Source: Rotaria macrura
Lineage: Eukaryota; Rotifera; Eurotatoria; Philodinida; Philodinidae
DNA: 64,000 nucleotides
Direction of reading: 5' to 3'
Assembly (NCBI GenBank): GCA_900239685.1
Contig: OENT01000030.1
Location: forward strand, 186,806 to 250,805
Shown piece after piece: positions 50,143 to 60,803 of the stretch. The position numbers and the translations under genes are program-made. The notes under the pieces are model-generated. The model was not told the origin of the DNA and did not search any database. It saw nothing but the letters and a program-made list of their open reading frames with translations. Position 1 is the first letter of the stretch. Every line of letters starts with the position of its first letter.

Positions 50143-50596
50143 TATGTTGTAAAATGATATGATAATTGCTTTAGATTTTGCTTATTGACTCTTCGATTTT
50201 TAATCTATTTTTCAAAAATTATCACTAATTAATCATGTAATAACACTCCGAATTCGAGAAATCTTTTTGTATTGCTTCTGTTATTTTCAAGTCTTAAAGA
50301 GTTACACTGAAAACGAACATCTCAGTGCGAGTCTTAGACTGGAAAACAAAAAGAAAGAGCAGCAACTGAAGATGTAGTGTCGACCAATGTGTATGAATTT
50401 TGTTCTCACATTTTCTCCTCATTGTTAACAATCTCTTCGATAGAGATGCAACTCCATGCGGTTAATGATAAGAGTTATCAATTGTTTCGGCTTTTTTTTC
50501 AGCCAGAAACTCAACAGTTATTCTCTGTCTTTTGCAGCAAATGAAACTGACGATCAACGGAGTAGGGTTTGAGAAGTAGGTGAATATCAGTCCAAT

Positions 50597-51673
50597 ATGA
50601 GTAGTTATGATCAACTCACACTACCTGGTGAACAACATTCTGCTTCGACCTGGTATGGGTCTGATTTAAGAAATCAAACAGAAAAATGGATTTTAACATT
50701 AACTGCAGTTGATATAGTAGAGCTCGAAGCAGCTGCTGAGTCTCTATTTACTTTAAAGCAAGATATCACTAATATTACGGCAGAACAATTTCCACTGCCA
50801 ACCCTAGGTCCCAAACTATTAGCTCTGCGCAAAGAACTCATTCATGGTCGTGGCTTTTTCTTACTGAGAGGATTGCCTATAGAGAAATACAACGAACGCA
50901 AAGCAGGCACTATATTTTATGGGCTTGGTTGTCATCTCGGGCTTCCGAGATCACAGAATGCTATGGGTCACATGCTTGGTCATGTTCGTGATTTCGGCAT
51001 GAAAAGCAGTGATCCAAACGTACGTATTTATCAAACAAACGAACGTCAGACTTTTCATACCGATTCATCGGACTCCGTTGGACTTCTATGCTTGGCGACA
51101 GCAAAGACTGGTGGAGCATCGTTGCTAGTGAGTGCATCAACAATATTCAATGAAATGCATCGGCAACGACCTGATCTATTGAAAATTCTCATGCAACCGA
51201 TTGCCACTGATCGAAGAGGTGAAGTTCCAGAGGGCATGTTGCCTTTTATGTTGATTCCGGTGTTCAGTTTTCATGAAGGTTATCTTAGTGTTTTTTACCA
51301 ACGACAGTACATCGATTCGGCGCAACGTTTTGAACATGCGCCTCGTCTTACTGCTAAACATGTAGAGGCACTCGATATGTTTGATCGTCTCGCAAATGAT
51401 CCGAAGCTTAACTTGTCAATGCAACTGAAGCCAGGAGATATGCAATTCGTATACAACCATGCTCTTTTACATGACCGTACAGCCTTTGATGATTGGGATG
51501 ATCCGGCACGAAAACGACATCTTCTACGTTTATGGCTGTCATTACCAGAGGATCGACCGTTACCCAATGTATTTGCATCTCGTTTTGGTACGATTGACAT
51601 TGGTAATCGCGGTGGAATATTTGTTAGTGGTACAACGCCAACTATTCCATGGACATCTAAACAAGACGACTAG
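50597..51673 (+). CDS. TauD/TfdA-like Fe(II)/2-oxoglutarate-dependent dioxygenase
   Basis: An intronless 358-codon gene. The enzyme family couples decarboxylation of 2-oxoglutarate to oxidation of a small substrate (for example taurine or gamma-butyrobetaine types) at a mononuclear iron. The iron triad is visible: His154-x-Asp156 (in RQTFHTDSSD) and distal His292 (in YNHALLHDRTAF). The 2-oxoglutarate-binding Arg lies 15 residues on (Arg307, in KRHLLRLWL), the family spacing. RGFFLLRGLP (85-94) and LKPGDMQFVYNH (277-288) are typical strands. Length matches the fungal/bacterial TauD-domain proteins. No signal peptide was seen, so it is probably cytosolic. Lack of introns, visibly higher G+C than its flanks and a family rich in bacterial and fungal members suggest acquisition by horizontal transfer. 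The substrate cannot be inferred. Confidence 0.92.
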   Translation: MSSYDQLTLPGEQHSASTWYGSDLRNQTEKWILTLTAVDIVELEAAAESLFTLKQDITNITAEQFPLPTLGPKLLALRKELIHGRGFFLLRGLPIEKYNERKAGTIFYGLGCHLGLPRSQNAMGHMLGHVRDFGMKSSDPNVRIYQTNERQTFHTDSSDSVGLLCLATAKTGGASLLVSASTIFNEMHRQRPDLLKILMQPIATDRRGEVPEGMLPFMLIPVFSFHEGYLSVFYQRQYIDSAQRFEHAPRLTAKHVEALDMFDRLANDPKLNLSMQLKPGDMQFVYNHALLHDRTAFDDWDDPARKRHLLRLWLSLPEDRPLPNVFASRFGTIDIGNRGGIFVSGTTPTIPWTSKQDD

Positions 51674-53624
51674 AATAAGAAACTACTTTATTTTAATTTT
51701 TATAGAATGAAGTGTGTCCTATCCTATGTCGAATATATCAAGCGCGTGCTACGATCGAGTAATTTTGTGATAAAGTTGCTGTTCACTATCACACGGTTTT
51801 GTTTAGTTTCTCGAATACGATCAATATATCACCACAAATTGTAAATTTGAATGATTAACCATGTTGTTGTCAGTGTCAGGCATATAATACACATTCAAAA
51901 TCATATCGTACATTGGTAACATAGCTGCCAACAGACCATCTTTTTCGGTCCTGTCTTGACTGCTACGATCGAGTCTAGCCTGCCTGCCACCTGACATGTT
52001 ATGATCGAGCCGGTCCTGGTATGTTGAAGCCTGGCCTAGGCTGCAGGCATAAATGAAACCAAAAAAAATCAATGCTTCTTTTTATAACGCACACATTTGG
52101 TTCAATATTTAGTCATCATGTAGAAGATTAATGTGGCTGTCTATTTCTGTTTTTAAGGTAATCCTCATTCCTGAGCCGAAATTTTCAAAATTTTCGTTTC
52201 TTGTTTTCTTCTGCTGTATATTTGCTTTCAAGTGTACTCTATCTATTGGTGATGTTTTGAGGATTCAATCATTACCGTACAGTAAAAACAATCGAAAAGA
52301 TAAATCGAATACGGTAGAGGTATAGGACTTTTTTTCTTTCTTTCGTGCTTTTCTCGAATCTGGTTTTGAGTAAAAATTAACTAAATTGCCCCGTTTCTCA
52401 GGCATGATATATTCGATCAAGCTGAATTTTTTTCTACAAGTACCAAATAGTGTTACTATAGTACCAATTTTGTTTTTATTTAAAAAAATATTCTCGCACT
52501 GAACTTTGTCAGGTCTTACGAAGGAAGTACTATTCAAACAAGTTTTTTATTTAAAGGGGATTGGAGAGAAAGAATTCAAAGCAATAGGCACCCTAAAGTG
52601 CTTCTAGTATCGGTGAAAAATTTTCAGCTCTATCGAACATACAGCAACTGAGAAGCTGGGCGATTATGGAGGCAATTTTCGGTCCTTATGATCCCGATAT
52701 TTTCTCTGAAAAAGCATTTTGGAAGCGTGAGTTTATGAAAATATGTAATCTATTGATCCAGATCTATCTACTTGGAAAGTTTCAAACATTTTTGATGAGC
52801 CACTCTTAAAATTTGCTGCAAAGGAGAAGGCGTAGCTTAATAACAATAATTTAAAAAATTGCGTCTTATATATTACAAAATAAAAAAACTCTGAATTAGC
52901 ACCACCAACACTTCACAAAAGAAACAATCATTATTAGACAACTTCAATAGGTAACGTCATTTTCTATATTTGCAAAATCTAAACAAAATCAATTTAATTC
53001 AATGTCAGTTTTTACTTAATCCATCGTCTTTTCGCTAATAAAAAGTGAGAATTCAATGATTAATTTGTCTTTGTTTTTGTTTTAGTCGTTTTCATTCTAT
53101 CTTTTGTCATCACCGTTGAAGTAAATCCAGTCCAATCATGATATGCTTTCTATTTTCTTAATAGTGTAAGTTGGATTACAGCGATATTTAGAATGAAATT
53201 GAGCGGATCAAATCATTCTAAGTCAATTTTGAGTAGGCTGAATAGTTCCGCCTTGTCTGGTCACCATCGGCCTGGCCTGATGCAGGCGAGGCTAAAATCT
53301 GAAAAATCACCTCGGCCTGGCAGGCAACCAAGCACCTTCAGGCTAGTCTGGCCTGTTGGCAGCTCTGGGGAGAACATGTTTTGATAAAGAAATATTTATT
53401 TTAAAGATTTCTTGCGCGCCACTATTATCTTATAAGACAAAGCGATTCAGAACTAATATTACTCTAATATTATCCAAATCAAAGCCTACTCGAATCAGAA
53501 AGTCGCCTCATACTCGTAGAAGTTTTCCTGGAGGACACACTTGTAAATAAATTTCATAATCTAGCATGCATTATAGATTATAGTGATGTTGTGCCAGAAA
53601 ATTTCGAAAAAGTGAATGTAGGAG
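51674..53624. other. Repeat-rich spacer downstream of the dioxygenase gene
   Basis: No supported gene. TGCTACGATCGAGT occurs at 51747-51760 and again at 51961-51974. Two GC-rich patches (51950-52050 and 53245-53365) are built of GGCCTGGC / GGCAGGC-like motifs in both orientations, unlike the rest of the window. The ORFs over these patches (Gly/Arg/Pro-rich) are products of base composition. Confidence 0.5.
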
Positions 53625-53860
53625 ACCGGAATTTTGACCCACGGAATTTTTGACCCGGTCCGAAATTGACTTCAAAGTCCTAAAAACGGAATTTCAGTTT
53701 TTTAAATTAATCGCTAAATATTGATGTCCTGAGCACCATGCTGTTCTGCTCAGCAATGCGATATTTTGTGATGAATGAAAAAAATGAAATTCTTTTTTAG
53801 GACTTTGAGGTTACTTTCGAACCGGGCCGAAATTCATGTAACCCGTGAATATTAGCAAAA
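53625..53860. repeat. Inverted-repeat element (MITE-like)
   Basis: The left arm about 53636-53703 and right arm about 53779-53848 are reverse complements with few mismatches: TTCAAAGTCCTAAAAA against TTTTTTAGGACTTTGA, and GACCCGGTCCGAAATT against the complement of AACCGGGCCGAAATTC. The left arm has the internal repeat ACGGAATTTT. The loop also pairs partly with itself (CTGAGCA / TGCTCAG). No coding capacity. Confidence 0.7.
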
Positions 53861-56860
53861 GCTATGTTCTTTCAAGAGTACGTAAATTCAAGATATATTT
53901 TCAACATTCACACTACACATTGCGAAATATCGAAGTATTCCTTTATTCCTACTGATATAACAGAACTAATTTGAAATAGACACGTAAATTCGATAACATA
54001 AAAGAATAATACTTCAAATTCAATATCTAAATGAATTTAGACAGTTAACAAAACTTCAATTCTAAATCCGAATGGTAAAATTTTTTTTGTTCGATGGCTC
54101 ATTAGCACCGAAAGTACTTCTTTATTGATATAGATATTGAACTAATTAATCGACTAAATTAATATTCTTTTGTAATGCATTTTTCTATTTATTCTAGGGC
54201 GGTGAATATCGAATATGACAGACATGTAATGGGAATCATTTTTGAATTTACCTATGTTGATAGTGTTACAACAATTATATCGATTTAAATATCTATGCAG
54301 ATACGTACGAATGGAAATAGATTGTGAATAATTTGTATGTTACCTCAGTGCTTCTTTTACGTCAATGGCACTTGTGTCAATTTTGTTGAGAAAAAAAAAG
54401 ATTAGTAATCCATCGACAGAAACTCTCGAAAGGGAATTACGCATTACAGACAATATAATCTAATTTTATTACCATATATATATATATAAGTTATAGATCA
54501 TAAAAAACATCTGTTGTATACATTTTATAGTCATGAGATGATTTAAAGAATAAAAAAATAGTACAGAAAAATAGATTTATGCTTGTTTTATCCGTGTATA
54601 AAACAGAATATATTTTCAAACTAACTCTAAGAAAATTAACTCTTTTGTTTGTCATCATTATCGAGTTTATTGCAACAGCAAAATATTTTTGTAGAATCAT
54701 TTCAATGAATTAATAGACGAGCAGCTTCTATATTAGCAAGGAATATTTTGATAATAGTATCGTCTTATATTGAATTAACAATTGTCAAATTCATTTCACA
54801 TCGTGTTCCGATTATTTTTCTATAATTATTCATCTCACGATGAGTTATAAGCATTTGATCGCTATACTCTCAGTGCTCAGTATGGATGGTCACGAGAGAA
54901 TAAACACGGTAACATGTATAAAAGAAAAAGCAATTGATTTCATGTCACAAGATAACTAACAAAGATCTATTTCAGAACAAATGATACGAAAGAGGGAAAG
55001 ACGAAAATCATTAGTTAGATTGTCGTTATCAAAAAGAGACATTTTAGAGGCGAGTATTGCTATTTTGTCAGATACGATAAGAAACTGCAATGGAATCCTC
55101 AATAAATAATGATTAGATGGGCTAATTTATTAATAATGATAACAGAATATTGATAGATTATACTCATAAGAGAAGAATAAACAAGCACTAAATTGAAATA
55201 TCTTCACTAATTTTCGAAAATAACATTAATCTTAAGTGAATTATACAAAGAAATCAACAAAAATTTAAAAAAAGAACTATCTTACCAATATTCAACTTCA
55301 AATATTAGCATACATTCCATAAGAAAAAACGTATTCATGTCATAATCTTCATACTAAATAATAAATCTGGAAATAGTGTGAAAACTTCATTCCTCTCTTC
55401 TATCACATATGATTTCTTTAGAAAAATCAACTAGAACCTATTAAATTCACATTGAATATAAAGTATTTAGCATTTGATTAGTATTGATTTTTCTCAGCGA
55501 CATTCTTTTGATATAAATCGATTGAAAATATTGAGTTGAATTTTGACTGTGTTACTCTAAAGAGAGATTTCTCGGTTAAGTACTTTGTTTTAAATTAACA
55601 CTTACACTCAGAAAATATCAAAATTAAAAATACGGTACTAGCTCCGTCGACATGAATTTTACATTTTAAAATTCTCTTTCAACTATGATCAACAAGAATA
55701 ACTAATAAGTAGAGCTTGAATTTTAATGAATAGAAAAAAAAAGATTAGAAACTAATGTTGATACGATTGTACTAAATTACATTCATAGTTCTCTATATTA
55801 CCATGAACATATTTTTCTTGCTAATCAATATTATTCATCATATGCCTATTAATTTTAGTATTCTTATAATTCTTTTCTAATCTAGACTTGATCTTCAGAC
55901 AGATATCGCTTGATATTTGATCAAGCATTAGAAAGCAACATAGTATCTGAATATTGGTGAAAAATTGTGATTGTTCGAAATCATAATTTATTTATGTATG
56001 TATCGAAGTGTTCAAGATCTACTAATGTTTCTGAATCGTGTTCATTGGTTAAAATCTTGTATATTAATTTTTTCATAAGGTCAATGAGTTCTGTGCATTA
56101 TTTTTATAATGATCTTTTATCATATACTCAGATAAGAACCGTTGTTAATGTCAACGTTTCGCTGTATGAGAACAACATAGTCGATGTTAATGAATGTTCT
56201 CATTACACACCAATCAACAGTTCATTGAAACTCGACATCCCTATATGAATGAAAATATTCATGTGCAGAACATCATCTCTCATAAATTCAAATTTAACAG
56301 TGGAATGAGATGTTTTACTATTTAGTTATCAGATAATAAATCATCGATTGTCTATGTTTTCTTTTCTTATATCTGCTGTTGTAGTTTCACAACAAATGTA
56401 TGATAAAGCTTTGTTGAATGTTGATTATCTGAAATGATTCTTTGCATAGTACAAATTGAAAAATGATAATAACTTATCAGTCGTGCATTTGTGTAATAGT
56501 TTTCGATTTTTTACCAGGTCATCAATTTCAAAGTTTGACAGTCTCACATCATCATTCGAGTTATCACTTAGAAAACTATGAGGACAATAAAGTAGATTAG
56601 CTTACAAATATTATCATTCTTTCACAAAACATCGAATTATTTTATTTGTATGAGCAATTGTCTTTGATCCGTGCATATACATCAAATAAAATATCTGAAT
56701 AGTAACATTTTACCGTTATACATAGAATTAGAACTGATAAAAATCTATTCAAATAGTTTTGTCATAGTAGACTTTTGGGACGCCCTGTATTCAAATCTCT
56801 TTATGAATAAATAGAAGAATAAGCATAGAGAGAAATATATAGTTGTTATCATCGTACAAT
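53861..56860. other. 3 kb gene desert
   Basis: No supported gene. The ORFs 54491-54700 (-) and 55967-56248 (+) have no protein-like features. A transposon-end-like motif lies at 56771-56789. Confidence 0.5.
56771..56789 (-). mobile_element. Possible solitary terminal-repeat remnant of a mariner-type element
   Basis: On the minus strand it reads TACAGGGCGTCCCAAAAGT, resembling the ACAGGGTGTCCCA-type ends common on mariner-like elements and their MITEs. No partner end was found nearby. The comparison is from memory and only suggestive. Confidence 0.25.
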
Positions 56861-59800
56861 CTATCGTTTTTTATGTCGAGAACCGTTCAATGATTCAAAT
56901 GTTTTTTCTTCTCGTAATGTAAATAAATCATCACCAATATCGCGCATTTTCATTCGAATACTTTGCCGTTCACTTGATTCATCGTTTCCGCTATCTTCAG
57001 TTTCAGTTGTTGTTCTTACAGAGAAATCAGATTTTTCAGCATGTTTCTTTTGTGTTTGTGTACGTCTGAATTCAAAGTCTGATGGTTCTCCATTATCTTC
57101 ATCCGATGATTGAATTGTACTCGATTGATCACTAGGTGCTGTCGTAGGAAGATTTTCATCCTCATTAGTATTATCATTATCGGTATATTTCGTAAATGTT
57201 CTCGCCGTTAGTTTTAATGTTGAATTCGAATCAGATCGTTTTAATGATTTTGAATCATCGAAATTGGATCCTTCATGCGATGCTTCATCACTGGAATGAG
57301 TTTCCTATGCGAAGAATCTTATAACATGTCATAACAATACAATGGAGATGTATTACTTCATTTTGAGTAGGCCAAAGAGACGAATGAAATGGTGTTTGAT
57401 TTACCTTAGCACCTTGACGTAATGCAAAATTTCGAAAACGAACTCGTTCACCATACGATTTCGATTGATTGTAAAGTTCTTTCTAATGAATCAGAAAAAG
57501 AAAAGATTCATTTCTAAATTGTTACTTATGAATAACAACGATGACTAAACCTTTTCTTCTCTTGTTAGAGAATAAAGATTTCCTTTCTTCAGATCAATAA
57601 AATCTGACCATGGCAATGGTTTAACAGCATTATTGAGTAGATCATCTTTAGTTGAATGTCGAACATAATTACCATAATTCATACGTTTCGCTGTCGATTC
57701 ATTCTGTACAAATTGAACAAATGGTAAAGAAACATAAAGTCATTTTCGTTTGTTGTTCTATTCAAATGACAATGAAAAACATTTTACCGTTTCTTTTTGT
57801 TGTTGTTCGGCACGATCGGATCGAAATTTATTTAAAGCTTTACGAAATCGTTCATCAGGATCTCTATGAATATTTTCACGTGGAGTAATCGAATCTGGGG
57901 GATTCTGAAAAATAAAAAGTCCAAATAGGATTAAATCGTTTCTTAAAAGATTAATTGAGATGTCATTTGTGAAAATGACATTTCAATTAGAGAATGAATA
58001 ATCAATCTAACTAAGAGTTCAAGAGTTTTGAAATAGTTGTATTATAAATTATCTCAATCACTGTAAAACTCATATAGGACATGACAAAAAAGATGTATTA
58101 GTGATCGATTGAATAAAACAAAATAATAATAATGATGATTACGTATAAGAATTTAATCATACGTGCAATAAGTATCGATGAATTCATTTTATGTTGACAT
58201 CGATATCGACTTGATGAAATGTTCTTATCAGTATCATCGTAATCGAGCTTCAATTTTCAATAAATTCGATTGAAATAGAGTGTCCCTTCAGTTCTTTTTC
58301 TTCTTTTTGAATGGAGAACACTGATGGGAGGCGATTCGATTGACTTCAATGTTGTCACTCTCATGTTTAGATCAAGTTAGTACAGATTAAAATTATGAAA
58401 TCTATATGGGCACATTTGTCCTTTCCAATGATTTATATAATGTTGATGCATACTCAAATGAATGAAAGGAATAACAAAACAAAAGTCTATTATTAAACAT
58501 TACCTAGAAGAAAATTCAAATGGTTGAATATACCAATGAGAAGAAAATGAGAACAATCAGAGACTCTTATGAATGCAAGAAAATCTCCGACGAATCATTG
58601 AGATACATCTATGAGAATTGCATAGTTTATTGATACGAGAGTTCTAGCGGACGTTTTAGTTTGTTTCAAAAGCTCTTTAATTGAAATTACTTTACACGGA
58701 ATTATCAATCAATTGATGATTGCGGATGTATTCATTTCCTCGTTAATACAATGCTCTCTATTAATAATAGAAAATATCTCGAGTAAAATAATTATGAACT
58801 ACTGTAATTGAATTTGATCGTGTGTTTTAAATGTTTGTTGAATAGCTCGTAGTATTATTCTTTGAAAATATCAAACCTGTTTGGGTATTTGTTTTTTCTT
58901 TGAATTATTAGAACTAGTAGTAATAGTTGGTGGTTCATATTGAGGAGCTTTTTTTGGTGGGACATATTTTGGAGAGATTGTTGTCTTTGGTTTATCTAAA
59001 TAGAGACTTAGTGAATGTTAGAGTTATTCTTAACAATACAAGAAAAGAGCACACATACTAAGCGTATTTGTCGTTGCTTTATTTTGTAATGCTTGTTGAT
59101 ACGATGGATTAATATACTGTTGATTTGTTGATGATTTTCGAAAATAGTTTCCATCAAATAATGAATCGAAATATGAACCGTTTCTCATTTGAAACGATGT
59201 TTCACGAACTCGATTATCATTGATGGCGGCTGATTTATTTATTATCGGTTGACTTTCGTTATTTTTCGAAAAGCTTGGCACGAGCCGTGTTGTTTTAATT
59301 TTCTCCTTTTCACGTTGTGCTCTTATCGTATGTAATTTATCAATTTTAATCGTCCACGCTTGTTGACCGGATCCATTGTCGATGGATATTTCATCTTTGG
59401 CTTCGTTGGACATTGCTTGATGGTCAGTTGATGATGGATTTATTTGAATATTGTTTTCTTGTTTTGTCAATGTTGTCGCTTGTGTTGTTAATGTTGGTGG
59501 CAATGGTGGGGATATTGGTATTGCTGGTTTTTCTTTTTTTGATAGTTCCATGGGTGATGATTTACGTGCGGCAACCGTAGATAGTTCAGGAACTGAACGA
59601 TGTGTAGTTATTGGTTTTTCATCATTTTTTTGAAAATTTGGACCATATGGATTCCACATTGTTGTTCTTATCGAATGATTTCTATCAACATCATTGAATA
59701 ATCGATTGTAATTGTTTTTTTGATAACTAGGAAGTCTATTCATCGTTCCATTGATATGATTGTCATTTGTTGAACGTGTTACACTTGATGTTGTATTCGA

Positions 59801-60133
59801 TGCTGTATCGAGACTATCAGAATATTCGCGTATATTATTTATTGAAGAATAGGTATTCTGTGGTAGAACATCTCGACGCCAATCTGTTATTGAAGATGTT
59901 CGATAGTTTGTTACAGGAAAATGAGAATAAACTGATGAACGGTAACTTGTCAGGCCGAAATCTAATGGATTATTTGTTAAATCATCACTGTGAAAACGAC
60001 TACTACTCGCATAAGGAGCAGATGGTTCATAGAGAGTACCCATTGGTGAACGTTGAACAAGATCATCGCTTACTAACGTAGTTAGGCCATATGAAGGCGG
60101 ATAAGCCGTCATCAGATTTGTTGCGTAGCTCAT
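56861..60133 (-). CDS. Unrecognised 661-residue, largely disordered protein
   Basis: Exons: 59059-60133, 58877-58995, 57788-57904, 57551-57703, 57405-57482 and 56861-57304; 662 codons with stop, all phases consistent. The long first exon is Ser/Thr/Asn/Tyr/Pro-rich. It has a Pro-rich stretch (PAIPISPPLPPTLT) and one helix-prone basic segment (WTIKIDKLHTIRAQREKEKI). The middle exons look more ordered and conserved: ERFRKALNKFRSDRAEQQQ, then AKRMNYGNYVRHSTKDDLL and VKPLPWSDFIDLKKGNLYSL, then GERVRFRNFALRQGAK. The last exon is acidic and Ser-rich, ending in a basic tail (NGSRHKKR). There is no signal peptide, membrane segment or known domain. The charged helical middle with disordered flanks suggests a cytoskeletal or scaffold role, which is inference only. 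A 972 bp intron (57905-58876) separates exons 2 and 3; the other introns are 47-100 bp. Confidence 0.75.
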
Positions 60134-60803
60134 GATGTCTTTTTTTTTGTTCGTTTACTTCTGCTACTGTTTGAAACAATTTATGAATCTTTTTCCTTTC
60201 ACATTTTACATTCGTTTGTATTGTCATCAAAAAATACAAATCCTTTCAAAGTAAGATGTATGTATAAAGTTGAGTATGAATGAATAAAATGTAGAAAAAT
60301 ACACACGATTGAAAGTCAAATATAACTCCATGCAGAAATAAAAATACTTGTTAATTGTTCGCTTGAAATTTTCATTTCATGTGAATTTTGTCGAATCAAA
60401 ACATTCATATTTTGTTTCTGTTTTTCTTTCTTTATCGATGACATGCTTTTTGTTTTGTTTCTATCATCGGATATCTTGTCTACTGACGTTGCCCTGATTA
60501 TTGATGATCATATTTCATTGATACGTTTATTGTGTCTACATTTTTCAAGGTTCAGCTATTCATATATGTATACATATCTTAGAACATATATCTAATGATT
60601 AAGAATACGCCTATTGTACCAATGTATGACGAGACAGACTCCGTGATCAAATAACTTCAAATGCTAAATGATGCCATCAGAATAAAGCATTATGTGAGCG
60701 TGTGTTTCGAAATTTGAGAACAAAAGAAAGAAAAGTAAAATTACAGACTAAATCTTTTGTTCATTCATTCTCTTTAACACTCATCACCAAGAGTATTGTA
60801 TTC
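60134..60803. promoter_or_regulatory. Divergent intergenic region between the 661-residue protein and EGF genes
   Basis: About 670 bp between two start codons pointing apart, A+T-rich, presumably containing both promoters. No specific element is convincing. Confidence 0.4.

Noticed and set aside
50961..51600. Several antisense and shifted ORFs over the dioxygenase gene
   Set aside because: Shadow frames of a higher-GC coding region. The + strand frame has the full catalytic motif set.
52666..52810. Short ORF beginning MEAIFGPYDPDIFSEKAFWK
   Set aside because: Protein-like at first glance but only about 47 codons, with no splice partner or polyadenylation logic. Could be a relic exon but is not supportable.
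53193..53550. Gly/Arg/Pro-rich ORFs over a GC-rich patch
   Set aside because: Explained by the short GGCCTGGC-type repeats rather than by coding constraint.
55967..56248. 93-codon + strand ORF
   Set aside because: No signal peptide, domain or exon context in an A+T-rich desert.
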